Below are positions 11,161 through 23,047 of a stretch of 64,000 nucleotides of DNA, piece after piece; position 1 is the stretch's first letter; each line of letters starts with the position of its first letter. The notes beneath the pieces were generated by a model. It was not told the DNA's origin. It saw nothing but the letters and a program-made list of their open reading frames with translations, and searched no databases. Source of the stretch: Schistosoma haematobium (Eukaryota; Platyhelminthes; Trematoda; Strigeidida; Schistosomatidae); the NCBI RefSeq assembly GCF_000699445.3, contig NC_067195.1, forward strand, positions 59,247,591 through 59,311,590, in the 5' to 3' direction. The translations under genes were made by a program, and so were the position numbers.

Positions 11161-14100
11161 ATAACTCCGCCTAGAGTCCCTCCGGGGGCTACTGCCGGTC
11201 CAAAGGAGGAGGGTCGGGCATGGGGTTAGCAGCCCCATCCCGTAGAAAACTAACTCGCTAAAAAAACGCTAACCAGAAAAAATTATTCAAATCTTTTAAA
11301 CTCTGCCCTAGGAGTCAGGTCTTCATTTAGAAGAACTATGACGCCTCATGATGAAAGCCGAATTCCTTCGGAAGTTACGAGGCCAATGCTCCTTCTGACA
11401 ACCAGAGCGACCATTTATTTAGGTAAATGGAATGTTCGTACAATGTGGGACACCGGGAGAGCCTTCCAAACTGCTGCAGAAATGAGAAGATACAACCTAG
11501 AGGTACTTGGGATCAGTGAAACACATTGGACACAAGTTGGACAACAACGACTAACTACAGGAGAGCTCCTGTTATACTCCGGCCATGAAGAAGGAAATGC
11601 ACCACATACACAAGGAGTTGCATTGATGCTGTCCAAACAAGCGCAAAATGCACTTATAGGATGGGAATCTCATGGACCAAGGATCATCAAAGCCTCGTTT
11701 AAAACAAAGAAAGAGGGCATTTCAATGAACATCATCCAATGCTATGCGCCTACCAACGACTACAATGAAGACGCTAAAGATCAGTTCTACAATAGGCTGC
11801 AGTCAATAGTCGAGAAGTGCCCAACAAAGGACCTGACCATTTTGATGGGAGATTTCAACGCCAAGGTTGGAACGGACAACACTGGATATGAAGACATCAT
11901 GGGACGACATGGACTGGGAGAAAGAAACGAAAATGGTGAGAGATTTGCAAATCTATATGCCTTTAATAAGCTGGTCATAGGCGGCACCATATTCCCACAT
12001 AAACGCATACACAAAACCACATGGACTTCACCGGATCACTCTACACAAAACCAAATCGACCATATTTGCATCAACAAAACGTTCAGGAGGACTATAGAGG
12101 GCGTGAGAACCAAGAGAGGAGCTGATATAGCATCAGATCATCACTTACTGGTCGCCAAGATGAAATTGAAACTCAAGAAGCACTGGACAACGGGGCAGAC
12201 AGTATCACAAAAGTTCAATACGGCCTTTCTCCAGGATACTAAAAAACTCAACAAATTCAAGATAGTCCTCAGCAACAAGTTCCAGGCCTTTCATGATCTA
12301 CTCAATGGAGAAGGAACTGCTGTGGAGAGCAACTGGAAGGGGATCAAAGAGGCAATCACTTCAACATGTCATGAGGTCCTGGCTCACAAGGAATGGATAA
12401 TTGTTGACACACTGAATAAGATTCGAGAAAGGAGGAACAAAAAAGCAGCAATCAATACTAGTCGAACAAGAGCAGAGAAAGCCAAGGCACAAGCTGAGTA
12501 CACAGAAGTAAACAAACAAGTGAAGAGGGGCATCAGAACCGACAAACGTAAATATGTGGAAGATTTAGCAACGACGGCGGAAAAGGCTGCAAAAGAAGGG
12601 AACATGAGACAATTGTATGACACGACAAAGAAACTCTCTGGAAATCACCGTAAACCGGAGTGATCAGTGAAAAGCAAGGAAGGCGAGGTAATCACCAACA
12701 TTGAAGAACAACGAAACAGGTGGGTAGAACACTTCAAAGAACTCTTGAGTCGACTAGCTCCACTGAACCCACCCAACATCGAAGCAGTACCCACGGACCT
12801 CTCAATCAATGTTGACCCGCCAACAATTGAAGAGATTAGCATGGCCATCAGACAAATCAAGAGCGGCGAAGCAGCAGGATCAGACAACATTCCAGCAGAG
12901 GCATTAAAAACAGACGTAGCGGCAACTGCAAGGATACTCCACATTCTCTTCAATAAGATTTGGGATGAGGAACAAGCACCAAAAAACTGGAAAGAAGGAC
13001 TTCTGATCAAAATACCAAAGAAATGCGATCTCAGCAACTGTGATAACTACAGGGGCATCACTCATCTCTCAATATTGGGAAAAGTCTTCAACAGAGTATT
13101 GTTAAACAGAATGAAGGACTCCGTAGACACCCAACTTCGAGACCAACAGGCAGGATTCCGTAAGGATAGATCGTGTACAGACCAAATCGCAACCCTACGG
13201 ATCATTGTGGAACAATCAACTGAATGGAATTCATCACTCTACATCAACTTCATTGACTACGAAAAGGCATCTGATAGCGTGGACAGAACAACACTATGGA
13301 AACTTCTTCGACACTACGGCGTGCCTCAGAAGATAGTCAATATCATACAGAGTTCATATGATGCATTACACGTGCATGGAGGACAGTTGACAAATTCGTT
13401 CAAAGTGAAGACCGGTGTTAGGCAAGGTTGCTTACTCTCACCCTTTCTCTTTCTCCTGCTGATCGACTGGATCATGAAGACGTCAACATCTGAAGGGAAA
13501 CACGGGATACAGTGGACATCTAGGATGCAGCTGGACGATCTAGACTTCGCAGATGATCTGTCCCACCTATCGCAATCGCAACAACAAATGCAGAAGAAGA
13601 CGAACAGTGTGGCAGCAGCCTCAGCAGCAGTACGTCTCAATATACACAAAGGGAAAAGCAGGACTCTCCGATACAACACAGCATGCACCAACCCAATCAT
13701 AATTGACGGAGAAGATTTGGAAGATGTAAAAACCTTTACATATTTGGGCAGCATCATTGATGAACACGGTGGATCTGATGCAGATGTGAAGGCGCGGATC
13801 GGTAAAGCAAGAGCAGCATATTTACAATTGAAGAACATCCGGAACTCAAAGCAACAGTCAACCAACACCAAGTTCAGGATTTTCAATACAAATGTCAAGA
13901 CGGTCCTACTGTATGGGGCAGAAACCTAGAGAACTACGAAAGCCATCATCCAGAAGATACAGGTGTTTATTAACAGTTGTCTACGCAAAATACTTCGGAT
14001 CCGTTGACCAGACACTATCGGCAACACCTTATTGTGGGCGAGAAGAAACCAGATCCCGGAGGAGGAAGAAATCAGGAAGAAGCGATGGAAGTGGATAGGA

Positions 14101-14345
14101 TACAAATTCAGAAAAGCACCGAACTGCGTCACAAGACAAGCCCTCACATGAAATTCTCAAGGCCAAAGGAAAAGAGGAAGGCCAAAGAACACATTACGCC
14201 GAGAAATGGAAATAGACATGAGAAAAATGAACAAAAATTGGGTGGAACTAGAAAAGAAGGCCCAGGACAGAGTGGGTTGGAGAATGCTGGTCGGCGGCCT
14301 ATGCTCCATTGGGAGTAACAGGCGTATGTATGTAAGTAAGTACAT
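11161..14345 (+). mobile_element. RTE-type non-LTR retrotransposon, nearly full length
   Basis: A 5' UTR (11161-11337, starting AACTCCGCCT) precedes one long endonuclease-reverse transcriptase frame and a short 3' end, GTAACAGGCGTA then a (GTAA)-type tail. Single-frame organisation with an apurinic-type endonuclease and a short repetitive 3' tail is typical of RTE elements such as those known in schistosomes. The 5' end is present, but four in-frame stops disable it. Fragments of the same or sister subfamilies lie at 2649, 20743, 23048, 31716 and 34311. Confidence 0.85.
11338..14320 (+). pseudogene. RTE endonuclease-reverse transcriptase, broken by four stops
   Basis: The N-terminal endonuclease shows GKWNVRT (about residue 29), SETHW (Glu61), GDFNAKVG (Asp172, Asn174) and SDHH (Asp267, His268). 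The reverse transcriptase follows with WKEGLLIKIPKK, DNYRGI, QAGFRKDRSC, INFIDYEKASDS, GVRQGCLLSP and FADD (13546-13557), then the RTE tail HKGKSRTLR and FTYLGSIID. The frame stays the same from 11338 to about 14320 but is cut by TGA at 12661, TAG at 13927, TGA at 14005 and TGA at 14149. Three of the stops stand where TGG is seen in sibling copies; the first is one transition from CGA. The ASDS motif replaces the usual AFDS. The start at 11338 is the first ATG after the 5' UTR. It would copy the element RNA at a nicked target; this copy cannot make full-length protein. Confidence 0.85.
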
Positions 14346-14654
14346 GATTCTATTTAGTAAAAAAGGCTTTAGTTTGTTATTCAGCAAGCATTAAATGAAA
14401 TCTTGAAGATTTCAATGATTACCTAGCCGTTCAGGTTAATGATATTATGTATCCCAACCAGATATAATAATCCTAAGTTATTCACACCATAATTGGGCCT
14501 TCTTTGATAGCAGTTATATATACTGTTCGCCAAATAGTAATGCAGTTGGCAATCTATTCTTCAATCATAATCAATATCTAATAATAGTAAGTTTATTTAT
14601 TGTGAACAAAATATTGGAGCTATTACTCATATGACAAATACTTCATATAGTATA
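14346..14654. other. AT-rich spacer, nothing recognised
   Basis: No gene or repeat family was seen. Confidence 0.35.
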
Positions 14655-15160
14655 GGAATTTGTGGAGATTGTAATGTTTTAACAGTCCATCTAAGCTAGA
14701 CCACTATTGTAAACATGGATGCACTAGATGGCCGTTTCATCCTCATATGGGACTCCTCAGCAGTGCCAATCCACGATCCCACACATTGGAGTCGAACCCG
14801 GAGCATCCGGCCTAGTGAACACCCACTTAAACTTTAGACTACCAAGCTGACATCCAACTGTGTTAATGTCTAACTCGTGTCGAGTATGAAACAGTTATTT
14901 AACACCGACAGTGGATGAAGGGTTGCGCAAGATAATGAATCAATTTAAGTTAGACATTGACGCCGTTGGATCCCGGTTCAGTGATCTAGAGTTTAGGTGT
15001 TCACATACGAGACCGAAGGTACTGGGTTTGATTCCCGTGTTCAAGATCGTGGATGCGCATTACTGAGAAGTCTTATACTAGGACGAAACGGCCGTCCATT
15101 GCTTCCAGGTTTTCAAAGGCTATCTGGCTTAGATCGACTCGTGAATTCAACTTGGAAAAA
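14655..15160. repeat. Family B head-to-head pair
   Basis: A minus unit (14655-14925) and a plus unit (14926-15160) meet at their 5' leaders. Both retain tRNA-like heads (B box GAGTCGAACCC seen on the plus strand at 14789; GGGTTTGATTCCC in the plus unit at about 15023). The minus hammerhead keeps CTGAGGAG and GAAAC, but stem III and the cleavage triplet are altered. The plus one has CTGAGAA. No clear target duplication was found around the pair. Confidence 0.65.
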
Positions 15161-15579
15161 GTTCAAAATTATTCTTTCTTTCAAATATGATCTAAAATTA
15201 TTGTTTCAGTGAGTTTATTAGTATAAATATAATATTTAAGGAATTTCTAGACAGAATGTTACTTTTATCACTTGTTCACGGCTCATATAAAAACAATTAT
15301 ATAGTCAAGAAGAGACTGATGATTGTACATATCTGTTTATATAAACAAAATAGTAAATTTCGAGATTCTGTTTACCCTTGAAATTCACTTTATGCATCTT
15401 TAAAATGAGCAAGTACTATGTCTTAAACAGATAATATAATATAATTCTTTATCAGTAAATCATGAGGTGATATGAGGTAGCACCGGAGCACCATTTTCAA
15501 GATACTAGTTTTTCGTGATAACTAAAACATAATCATTATACTACAATAACAAAGCAACAAATCTAAAAAGTAACTTAAT
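15161..15579. other. AT-rich spacer, nothing recognised
   Basis: No gene or repeat family was seen. Confidence 0.35.
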
Positions 15580-15725
15580 AGTTGAATTCATGAGTCAACT
15601 GAAACTAGACCACCATGGACAACCTAGAAGAACTGGATGGCTGTTTCTTCCTAGTATGGGACTCCTCAGCAGTGCGCATCCACTCATGAATTCAACTATA
15701 ATGTCCACAAAACCCCTCTCTGATT
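15580..15725. repeat. Family B fold-back fragment with 16-bp inverted ends
   Basis: It is a minus-oriented 3' half with a hammerhead core (CTGAGGAG kept, stem II base lost) between perfect 16-bp inverted repeats, AGTTGAATTCATGAGT at 15580-15595 and its complement at 15682-15697. The plus-oriented family tail (GTCCACAAAACCCCTCTCTG) follows. Confidence 0.65.
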
Positions 15726-16562
15726 ATAGTATTTAAACAGGATTAAATATGCTCTATTGTGCTGACCAAAATATAATAATCTTTTATTCTTGTTCTATCC
15801 AGATCCTCAAATAAAATATTCCCAGTAGAAAAAAGTCCTGACTTTTTTTGTTTTTTTATGTGTCAATAGTCAAGCCTTAAATCAATCGATCTACAAAAAT
15901 TGAAGTAACAACTTACCTTTAAAAATGTGGAAATTTAAAATTCATTAGTGTTATAACTTGTGAATTGAATGCTGATTGTTTTGTCTCTTTTAATGCTACT
16001 TTTTATACCTGGTCGTCGCTGATTGTTATGCCGGAAACGCTCATCACTCATACTCGGAACGAGGGACCTCGGCAGTTCTCACGATGCGAAAGTGAGAACA
16101 CAAAGACTGGTATAAGTGAAAATTTATTAACCCCAAAACACGACGACAACAACCCTAGGAGAAAATACACTCATTTATATATTGATTGTAAACCCACTTT
16201 TAATTAATATTTAGGATGAAATCACATACATGAAGAATACTAAGAGTTATAACAAATTACATACTGAGCATACTTCATGTCAATGGAATACAAGGAAATC
16301 GTATATTATACAGAATAAAATATCATAAGAGAAGAGAAAACAAATAATACGTTGAGTAATCATTGCATTGAATCAAAACGGAAGTAATCTTGAACTTAAA
16401 CTCATAATGAGTAAACCAATCGAAAATTGACTTTTCTTTCCATCATGTCAATTAAGTTAATTACGTCATTTAACTGTATTAAGTAAGTGAAAATTAAATA
16501 CTTATAAAGTACTGAATTATCACCATTAAATTTCAAGTATTTGTTAAAACAAAATATCTGTC
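15726..16562. other. Spacer with a GC-richer segment
   Basis: Most is AT-rich. The segment 15965-16165 is richer in G+C and less like its surroundings (for example CCGGAAACGCTCATCACTC). It may be an old LTR or element fragment, but I could not identify it. Confidence 0.3.
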
Positions 16563-16734
16563 TAATTTGTGTTATCAGAAAGGGTTTTGTGGAGATTTTA
16601 GAACTTTTACTGGTTGGAATCATGAGTCAATTGAAACTAGACCACCATGAAAAACCTGGAAGCACTGGACGGCTGACTCATGATCTTAACCATTGAAATT
16701 ACTATAATATCCACAAAACTCATCTGATATTAAT
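16563..16734. repeat. Family B fold-back fragment, arm ending at the ribozyme site
   Basis: The family tail and 3' half in minus orientation run to the complement of the hammerhead cleavage triplet (CTGGACGGC, 16665-16673). They then switch to a plus-oriented 3' end (TGACTCATGATCTTAACC) and its tail. Confidence 0.65.
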
Positions 16735-17112
16735 CAACATATGCTCACTAATGACTGGCTTCAAGAGGTATATCCTGGAGTTCTAGTGAGAAGTAGTGAC
16801 CAGTGGAGTTCAACCAGGTCTGTTGTGAGATATTAACTCACTGAAGACAATGGTGGATGTGTCGCTCAATTTCGTGGATTGGTTAAAGTTAGACATTAAC
16901 ACCGTTGGATGTCGGCCGGTTCAGTGGTCTAGTGGTTAAGTGCTCGCGCACAAAACCAGTAGATCCTGGGTTCGAATCTCGCAGGGGGCGAGGTCATGGA
17001 TGCGCACTGCTGAGGAGTCCAACAATAGGACGAAACGGCTGTCCAGTGCTTCCAGGTTTTCCATGATGGTCCAGCTTCAATTGACTCATGATTTCAACCA
17101 GTAATATGTTTT
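16735..17112 (+). repeat. Family B tRNA-like hammerhead repeat, full unit with long leader
   Basis: It has the longest 5' leader seen in the family (from TCACTAATGACTGGCTTC), then GGTCTGTTGTGAGATA, a tRNA-like head with A box GTGGTCTAGTGGTTAAG (about 16925) and B box GGTTCGAATCTC (about 16969), the hammerhead at 17004-17049 and the 3' segment. It directly follows the fold-back fragment 16563-16734. Confidence 0.75.
17004..17049 (+). ncRNA. Hammerhead ribozyme (family B), core intact
   Basis: GCACTG (17004-17009) and CAGTGC (17044-17049) form stem I. CTGAGGA follows directly, stem II is GTCC-AACAAT-AGGAC, GAAA sits at 17032-17035, and stem III can form four pairs (ACGG with CTGT). Cleavage is predicted after C17043 in GTC. 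All core bases are kept. Confidence 0.75.
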
Positions 17113-18532
17113 AATCAATTGTATAGTTAAATTAAAAGAAAAGAAAATTGGGAATTTTATTTTTCTTGTAATTTCCTAAATTATGTTCATTGGCATTTCA
17201 GTTTAATGGGATTATTTATGAGATGAGAATCACTTAAAATACCGGTAACTACATTCTAATGATAAATGACGTAACACATGACTTGTTTTTTCATGTTTAT
17301 TTAAACATCTCATCGCCATAACATAGATAATTGGATAATTTTAAAGTGCTGTAATAATAATAATATAATTTATATACGACGTAAATCATAAGTTGAATAT
17401 GTATTATATCAGATTGAAACATAGTGTATATGGTCAATAAGAAAAAGTTAACAAACTTTGGAGTGAAATGGGTGATATAGTAGTATCAGTGATGCTAGGA
17501 GTCAAATAAACAGAATAATGGATTTACAAATCTGTAACAAAACATACAATTTAAAGAAAGAAGAAAAACGTGTATCATCTGTAATGTGATCAAATTTAAA
17601 ACAATTCGTCGAGGTTATTAACGATTATTTCATGATTAGCTTGTGTATTGCAACTAAGAACTTTATACTTAGCAGCTCGAAGTAGAATAAAGTTCTCTGA
17701 ACTCATGATCCGACTACTTCTAATCTCCCACATATTTATTCGAGGGATTTTATCATAGACCAAATATTATTATCTAAATATCTTTCAGCTACTTAAAAGT
17801 TATAATCTTGATCATTCACAGTGCTGCAAAAAAGTTTACGTAAACAGTATTCACAGAAGCCTAAAATTTGGTGGTAGTAAAAAGCAAAAAAAGAATCTGC
17901 TCTCTATGAATCCAGTATAGCAATTACCGAATTGAATTATATTTAAGGGAGTTACGTGTGGCTGTGTCCACAGAAAAGTAAGTGATATTTGTGTATAAAT
18001 ATATATAGAGTGACAAATTGAATGAATCAAAAAAAGCAGATTTATTAATATGATCACATCCATGGCAGTTATTATTAAAATCGGTCACACAACTGATGAA
18101 GATACAAATTTTAAAAAAAGTATCCAATTAAATTTAAAAGAAGCATATGCTCAAATTATTCGGAGCTTTGGAAAGAAAAAAATTTGCGCTATCATTTAGT
18201 TACATGAAAACAGTGTTTTATTATTTTACATTCTCTTTAAAAGCTTGATTATCGTTTTTCCACTTGGTGATATTGTGTTGATGTTTACATGACATATATT
18301 ATACAGTATGTTAGAAATATGGTGCTTAAATATACTCGAAGCAAATAAGTGTTTATTAATTAATCAGCATCATATTCATCACATAGTTTACTTTGCATAT
18401 ACTTAGATTCTGGGTCCAAGTACCTAATGAGGAGTTTACCATCATTTGTTCATGAAATACCAATCCAATAGTTTTATAATACAATATATAACATATTTAT
18501 ATTAAATATATAATATACATAACATTGCACAA
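17113..18532. other. AT-rich spacer, nothing recognised
   Basis: No convincing exon, RNA or repeat was seen. The short minus frames at 17851-18127 overlap each other in different frames. Confidence 0.35.
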
Positions 18533-18722
18533 GCTAGTGGCTATCTGAACTCAGTAGCTAAGTAGAGAACAAAATGGCATTTGAAGCGAACTGTATTGAG
18601 TTCGAATTCTAGAGTGAATATACACTCAGATGCAGTTACATATATCTTACGAGTGCCAAATTAGGATGAAAAATGCGTCTTGGATTCCACCATTAGCCGA
18701 CATCCATCTCCGCTTATAATAT
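18533..18722 (+). repeat. Family A repeat, tRNA-like head plus decayed hammerhead
   Basis: The A box region (TCAGTAGCTAAGTAG) and B box (GAGTTCGAATTC, about 18600) precede a hammerhead relic (TTACGAGTGCC, then TGAAAAATGCGTC). The copy ends TTCCACCATTAGCCGACATC. The core CTGACGAG is mutated. Confidence 0.65.
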
Positions 18723-19771
18723 ATAATGTAACAGTTTGCAACTGAATAATTAAACCATCAAATATTCAAAGCATGCTTTAATAATTTATTGATAATAACC
18801 ATATATACCTTTCATGTGAATTTTAATGTGAAAAACTAGTTCCAGAAGTTAAGATAGATAAATTTAAGAAAATCATTCTCCAACTATACACTTTACTCAT
18901 TAAAATGATTCAATTAACATCAAGCTTTTATTGATTCCTTGTTTGTTTTTTGTTTCCGTTTTCTTCATCAATCACATTATCTATACATATCAATAGTTTT
19001 GCTAACAAAGTTTATTTACTTAGTTTTCGCTTCAATGATCATTTTTTTTCTTTAAAAAAGTAACATCATGATATTAACTATTGAATAGAATTGTATTCAA
19101 TAAAGCTGTCAAATGTTATATACAATTTTATAATGAATGATATTTAGATAAACAAAAGTGAAATTATTACTATTATTATTATTTATGTTCCGCGTTTAGA
19201 TTTTAATCTTTTATTCAGTTGCCAAGTATAATAACTAACACAAAGATTGAATTTTTTTTGTTTTGTTTTCTTTCATCGATTTTTATATTGAATAATTTTG
19301 TTTGTTGTTTTTTTTTTCAATTGAATAATTTGTAATCGTATACGGTAGTTTTGTTATGTATGTCAAAGAATGTTCAACAGTAATAGACAATTATTCTAGT
19401 GAAATAAGTAATATACCTATATATTTATATATACATAGTAATTGGTTGAAAATAAAATAACCACTATGATATAATGCAATAATTCATCCATAAACATTTC
19501 ATATTATACAATAGTGTTACTTCAATTCAATAAATTAATAATACACGGTTTGTATATGACATAGTAATTTGTTTCTGTCTGGTCAAATTCTATATTACCA
19601 TGCAATTGTATTTACCCATTTATAAATAACAATAAGTAAACAAGTAAAAAAAAAGTGATAGCTAAACGACAAATTTCCAAGAAAATAATAAATAAAATAG
19701 ATTCTGGTTTCTAGGTGCCATTACCAAAGTTTGACTTGATAATTTCAAATCAATTAACCATTGGGTAGAAT
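18723..19771. other. AT-rich spacer, nothing recognised
   Basis: Long T runs occur near 19250-19320; no repeat family or exon was seen. Confidence 0.35.
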
Positions 19772-20001
19772 AATTCACTTGGTATTGTTTTACTTGAATC
19801 TTCCCATTGATGTTATGGACTGTAACTGATCAGTCTGTTATTGCCATATGTGTATACTGTGCGTATTACCACAATATTGCTTCAATTTACAAGCACTACT
19901 AAGGCAATACGCACAGTATGCACATATGCCGATAACAGACTGATCAACTGTAGTCCTAAATAATAATGGAAAGATACAAGTAAAAGAACACCAAATGAAT
20001 T
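19772..20001. repeat. Family A terminal-segment palindrome
   Basis: Two inverted arms of about 95-100 bp (AATTCACTTGGTATTG at the left; CACCAAATGAATT at the right) are the family A 3' segment alone, joined through a short loop near 19880-19910. It has no tRNA head and no hammerhead. Confidence 0.7.
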
Positions 20002-20742
20002 TCAAAGTTATTCTCATCTTATTTGTTTACTCTGAATTTTTTCCTTAGATAAATTTTTAACCATTATTATATATTACATTAACTCTCATAAATTGTCAAT
20101 ACATATTGGTGGTTTTAGATACTTGAGGGAGAAATCCTGAACCTAAGTTTTAAGTTAATAAGAAACTGTCAATAAGATAGACTTGAAATCTTCAGGAAAA
20201 TGATAATCCCTAGTGAGTTATAATCTTCACAGTCTCACATTCTATGATGCCGTTAGTGAGGTTTGAAATAACTTTTTATCTGAGATATTTTCAATGATCA
20301 GTCATTCATACATACTGTGATCGGTGGATATAACTATTAAATATTATTATTTATTGATTATAGGCAACTAATAAGAAACCTTTGAATCCAGTTAGCATTA
20401 TTCAGTAAAATATATTTATAGAGTCGAATAAATTGATAGTCCCCATGGGAATCTTTATCAATTTGTGTTTTGTTTATAAATTGCTTGTGATAAAATTCAC
20501 TCATATTAGAATGTGTTAAGTTTTCAGACCCATAAAGTATTACTTATCAGTGTAAAACAAATAGTATGCAATTAAATAATGTTCAATTGTTCTGTTATTT
20601 TCTTATTCTTCTTCTTCTGTATTCAAAATTTGTTAATTTTGTATTTTATAATTTATACAAGAATAAATACTGTTGTCAAAATCTATTAATTGTCTGTTAA
20701 GTGAAATAGCTTGAGTAAGTTGATAAAACATCAGTAATACAT
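20002..20742. other. AT-rich spacer, nothing recognised
   Basis: No gene or repeat family was seen. Confidence 0.35.
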
Positions 20743-20975
20743 GAATTTATTTACTTACTTACGCTTGTTACCCCCAATGGAGCATAGGCTGCTGACCAGC
20801 ATTCTCCAAACCATTCTGTCCTGGGCCTTCTTTTCTAGTTCTGTCCAATTGTTGTTCATTCATCTCATGTCTGTTTCCATTTCTCAGCGTTGTGTGTTCT
20901 TTGGTCATTCTCTTCTCCTTTGATCTTGAGGATTCCATGTGAAGGCTTGTCTTGTGACGCAGTTGGGTATCTGCC
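20743..20975 (-). mobile_element. RTE retrotransposon 3' fragment
   Basis: On the minus strand it corresponds to the last about 75 codons and 3' end of the RTE at 11161 (segments matching CAGGACAGAATGGTTTGGAG and GGTAACAAGCGTAAGTAAG). It is 5'-truncated and carries stops. Confidence 0.75.
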
Positions 20976-21117
20976 TATTTAGTTAGTAGTAAATGTTTTT
21001 CAAACTTTGTCAGAATGGTCAGATAGTTTAAATATGATTTGATTATGGCATTAAGATGGTTGAATTTTCTTATTTACCATCTAGTAGAAAATGAAATCTC
21101 AACGTAAGCTAACAAAT

Positions 21118-21555
21118 TTATTTATTTATTTGGACATATAAATATTGATACAATGGGTACCGAATAAATAAGTGTCACACATGTCACTCGATTAGTGTGT
21201 GGGCTGTGATACTGCTGAGGTGCGCAGTCCGAATCGGGTGGTTTCTTAGGGTACCACACCCGGAGCATTCGACTTAAAAGTTTGATCCACAAAGCAGTGG
21301 AGCAACGTTAGGAGATGCAGTCCCATGGTTGCCGGTGACCAATAACTGGTTCATACTCCATTCATTCCATCAGGATTCGTGGGCCCATGTGCACCACTGA
21401 TTTGGAATCAGAGTGTTCCGACTTCCTTGATTGGATCCTCCGTATTCACCAAACTGATTACAGTGACACATCCGTTTTTCGTCTTCCCAATTTCGTAAAT
21501 AACAGTAATGTTGCGAGAATATGGTGAGTAAAACTTCCCTGACAGTGGCTAACAA
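21118..21555 (-). repeat. Family R dispersed repeat, diverged copy
   Basis: It has the same order of blocks as 7013-7550, including the end TCAATATTTATATGTCCAAA on the minus strand and the (AAAT) tail. Confidence 0.55.
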
Positions 21556-21784
21556 ATTTATTTCAGTAAATGATTTAGCTTAAAACCTTGGCTTTCAATA
21601 ACATTCATACTACGCTAGGCAAGAGAAAATTATTATCAGCAAATATCATACGCATAGTTTTCTCGATCATCTTGAAGAGAGCAGAAGCAAAGATTTGGAT
21701 ATCGTCAGCTACATAAAACCTGTGATATTTAAAAACAATAATTGTAAAATGGGTTTAAATTGCTTACATGAAAGAGTTTCGTTG

Positions 21785-22078
21785 GAAGTTACAGCGTGAC
21801 TATAATCTATAAACGAACCAATCAGATTAAAGATATATGATCCTAGATTTTGGCGCGATATTCGCTTACTCACTTGGCTAAACATCATTTCGGCATTATA
21901 GTTGAAGTCAGTTCATGATGAAAATATTAAACCTAATTTCTAACCCTGACGTTCAATTATAAATCCTAATCCTAGTCCCTCGCACTAATTTATAACCCTA
22001 CTAAGTAGATAAACATTTTCAAGATCATTTTAGCGTTGCTCCAGGGTCATCCATAAATTATAGTCTCACCGAAGTTAC
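21785..22078. mobile_element. Merlin MITE with perfect 8-bp TSD
   Basis: The insert 21793-22070 has diverged Merlin-like inverted ends (GTGACTATAATCTATAAACG at the left; GGTGAGACTATAATTTATGG in reverse at the right). It is flanked by GAAGTTAC at 21785-21792 and 22071-22078. The 8-bp duplication fits Merlin. It is non-coding. Confidence 0.75.
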
Positions 22079-22253
22079 TTTGAAAATGCATCAATATAAT
22101 ATAACAAGTAGACTAAATAAAATATTGTAATTCCATATCTTATACAAAAGAACATTATACAGCATTGACAGTAACAAAAGTTTAAATGGCTAGAAACAAT
22201 TGGTTACGTAATAAATAAATGTTGATAATAATTAGAAGTAAAATGAATAAAAC

Positions 22254-22750
22254 TTAGTGAGTTAATATCAGATGGGTATTGTGGATATTATAGTAATTTC
22301 AATGGTTAAGATCATGATTCAGTTGAAGCTAGACCACAATGGAAAACCTGGAAGCACTGGACGGCCATTTTGTCCTATTGTGCGACTCCACAGCAGTGCG
22401 CATCTATGACCTCGCCCCTGCGAGATTCGAACCCAGGAACCACCGGTTTCGCGCGCGAGCACTTAACCACTAGGCCACCGAATGAATGTGTCGCTCAGTT
22501 TCGTGGATTAGTTGAAGTTAGACATTCACACCTTTGGATGCCGGCCGGCTCAGTGGTCTAGTTGGTTGAGCGCCTGGCGCGAGACTGATAAGTCCTGGGT
22601 TCAAATCTCGCAGGGAGCGAGGTCGTGAATGCGCACTGTTGAGGAATCCCACAATAGGACGAAAGGGCCGTCCAGTGCTTCCATGTTTTCCACTGTGGCC
22701 TAGCTTCAACTGACTCATGATCTTAACTGCTGAAGTTAGTGAATTAATAT
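22254..22750. mobile_element. Family B head-to-head pair with 15-bp TSD
   Basis: A minus unit (22269-22485) and plus unit (22486-22735) face each other, both with tRNA-like heads (B boxes GATTCGAACCC reversed at 22422 and GGTTCAAATCTC at 22599). The pair is enclosed by TTAGTGAGTTAATAT (22254-22268) and TTAGTGAATTAATAT (22736-22750), 14 of 15 matching. Both hammerheads have core changes (CTGTGGAG with AAAA; TTGAGGAA). Confidence 0.75.
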
Positions 22751-23047
22751 AAGACTACTTATTTAGAAGATAATCGAAATATTTAATAATCAAACCATTC
22801 TCTTTAAAACTTTTCAGAATAATAGTTAATAACCGAAGAGGATATACCATGAAAATGAATTGGAATCATTCACGAAATCAATATTTAAACGATATTACAT
22901 AGGAAGAGTTCAACTTTCAATGTAACATTAATCATTCATAATAAACTAAATTGACATTCACTCGATGGTAACATAAGTTTATCATAGATATAAAGTGTTA
23001 TATACATCTATGTTTAATTTTTATTTATATTTTATATTTTAATGATA
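22751..23047. other. AT-rich spacer, nothing recognised
   Basis: No gene or repeat family was seen. Confidence 0.35.

Noticed and set aside
11415..14387. Several minus-strand open frames of 70-190 codons across the RTE element
   Set aside because: They are antisense shadows of the endonuclease-reverse transcriptase frame.
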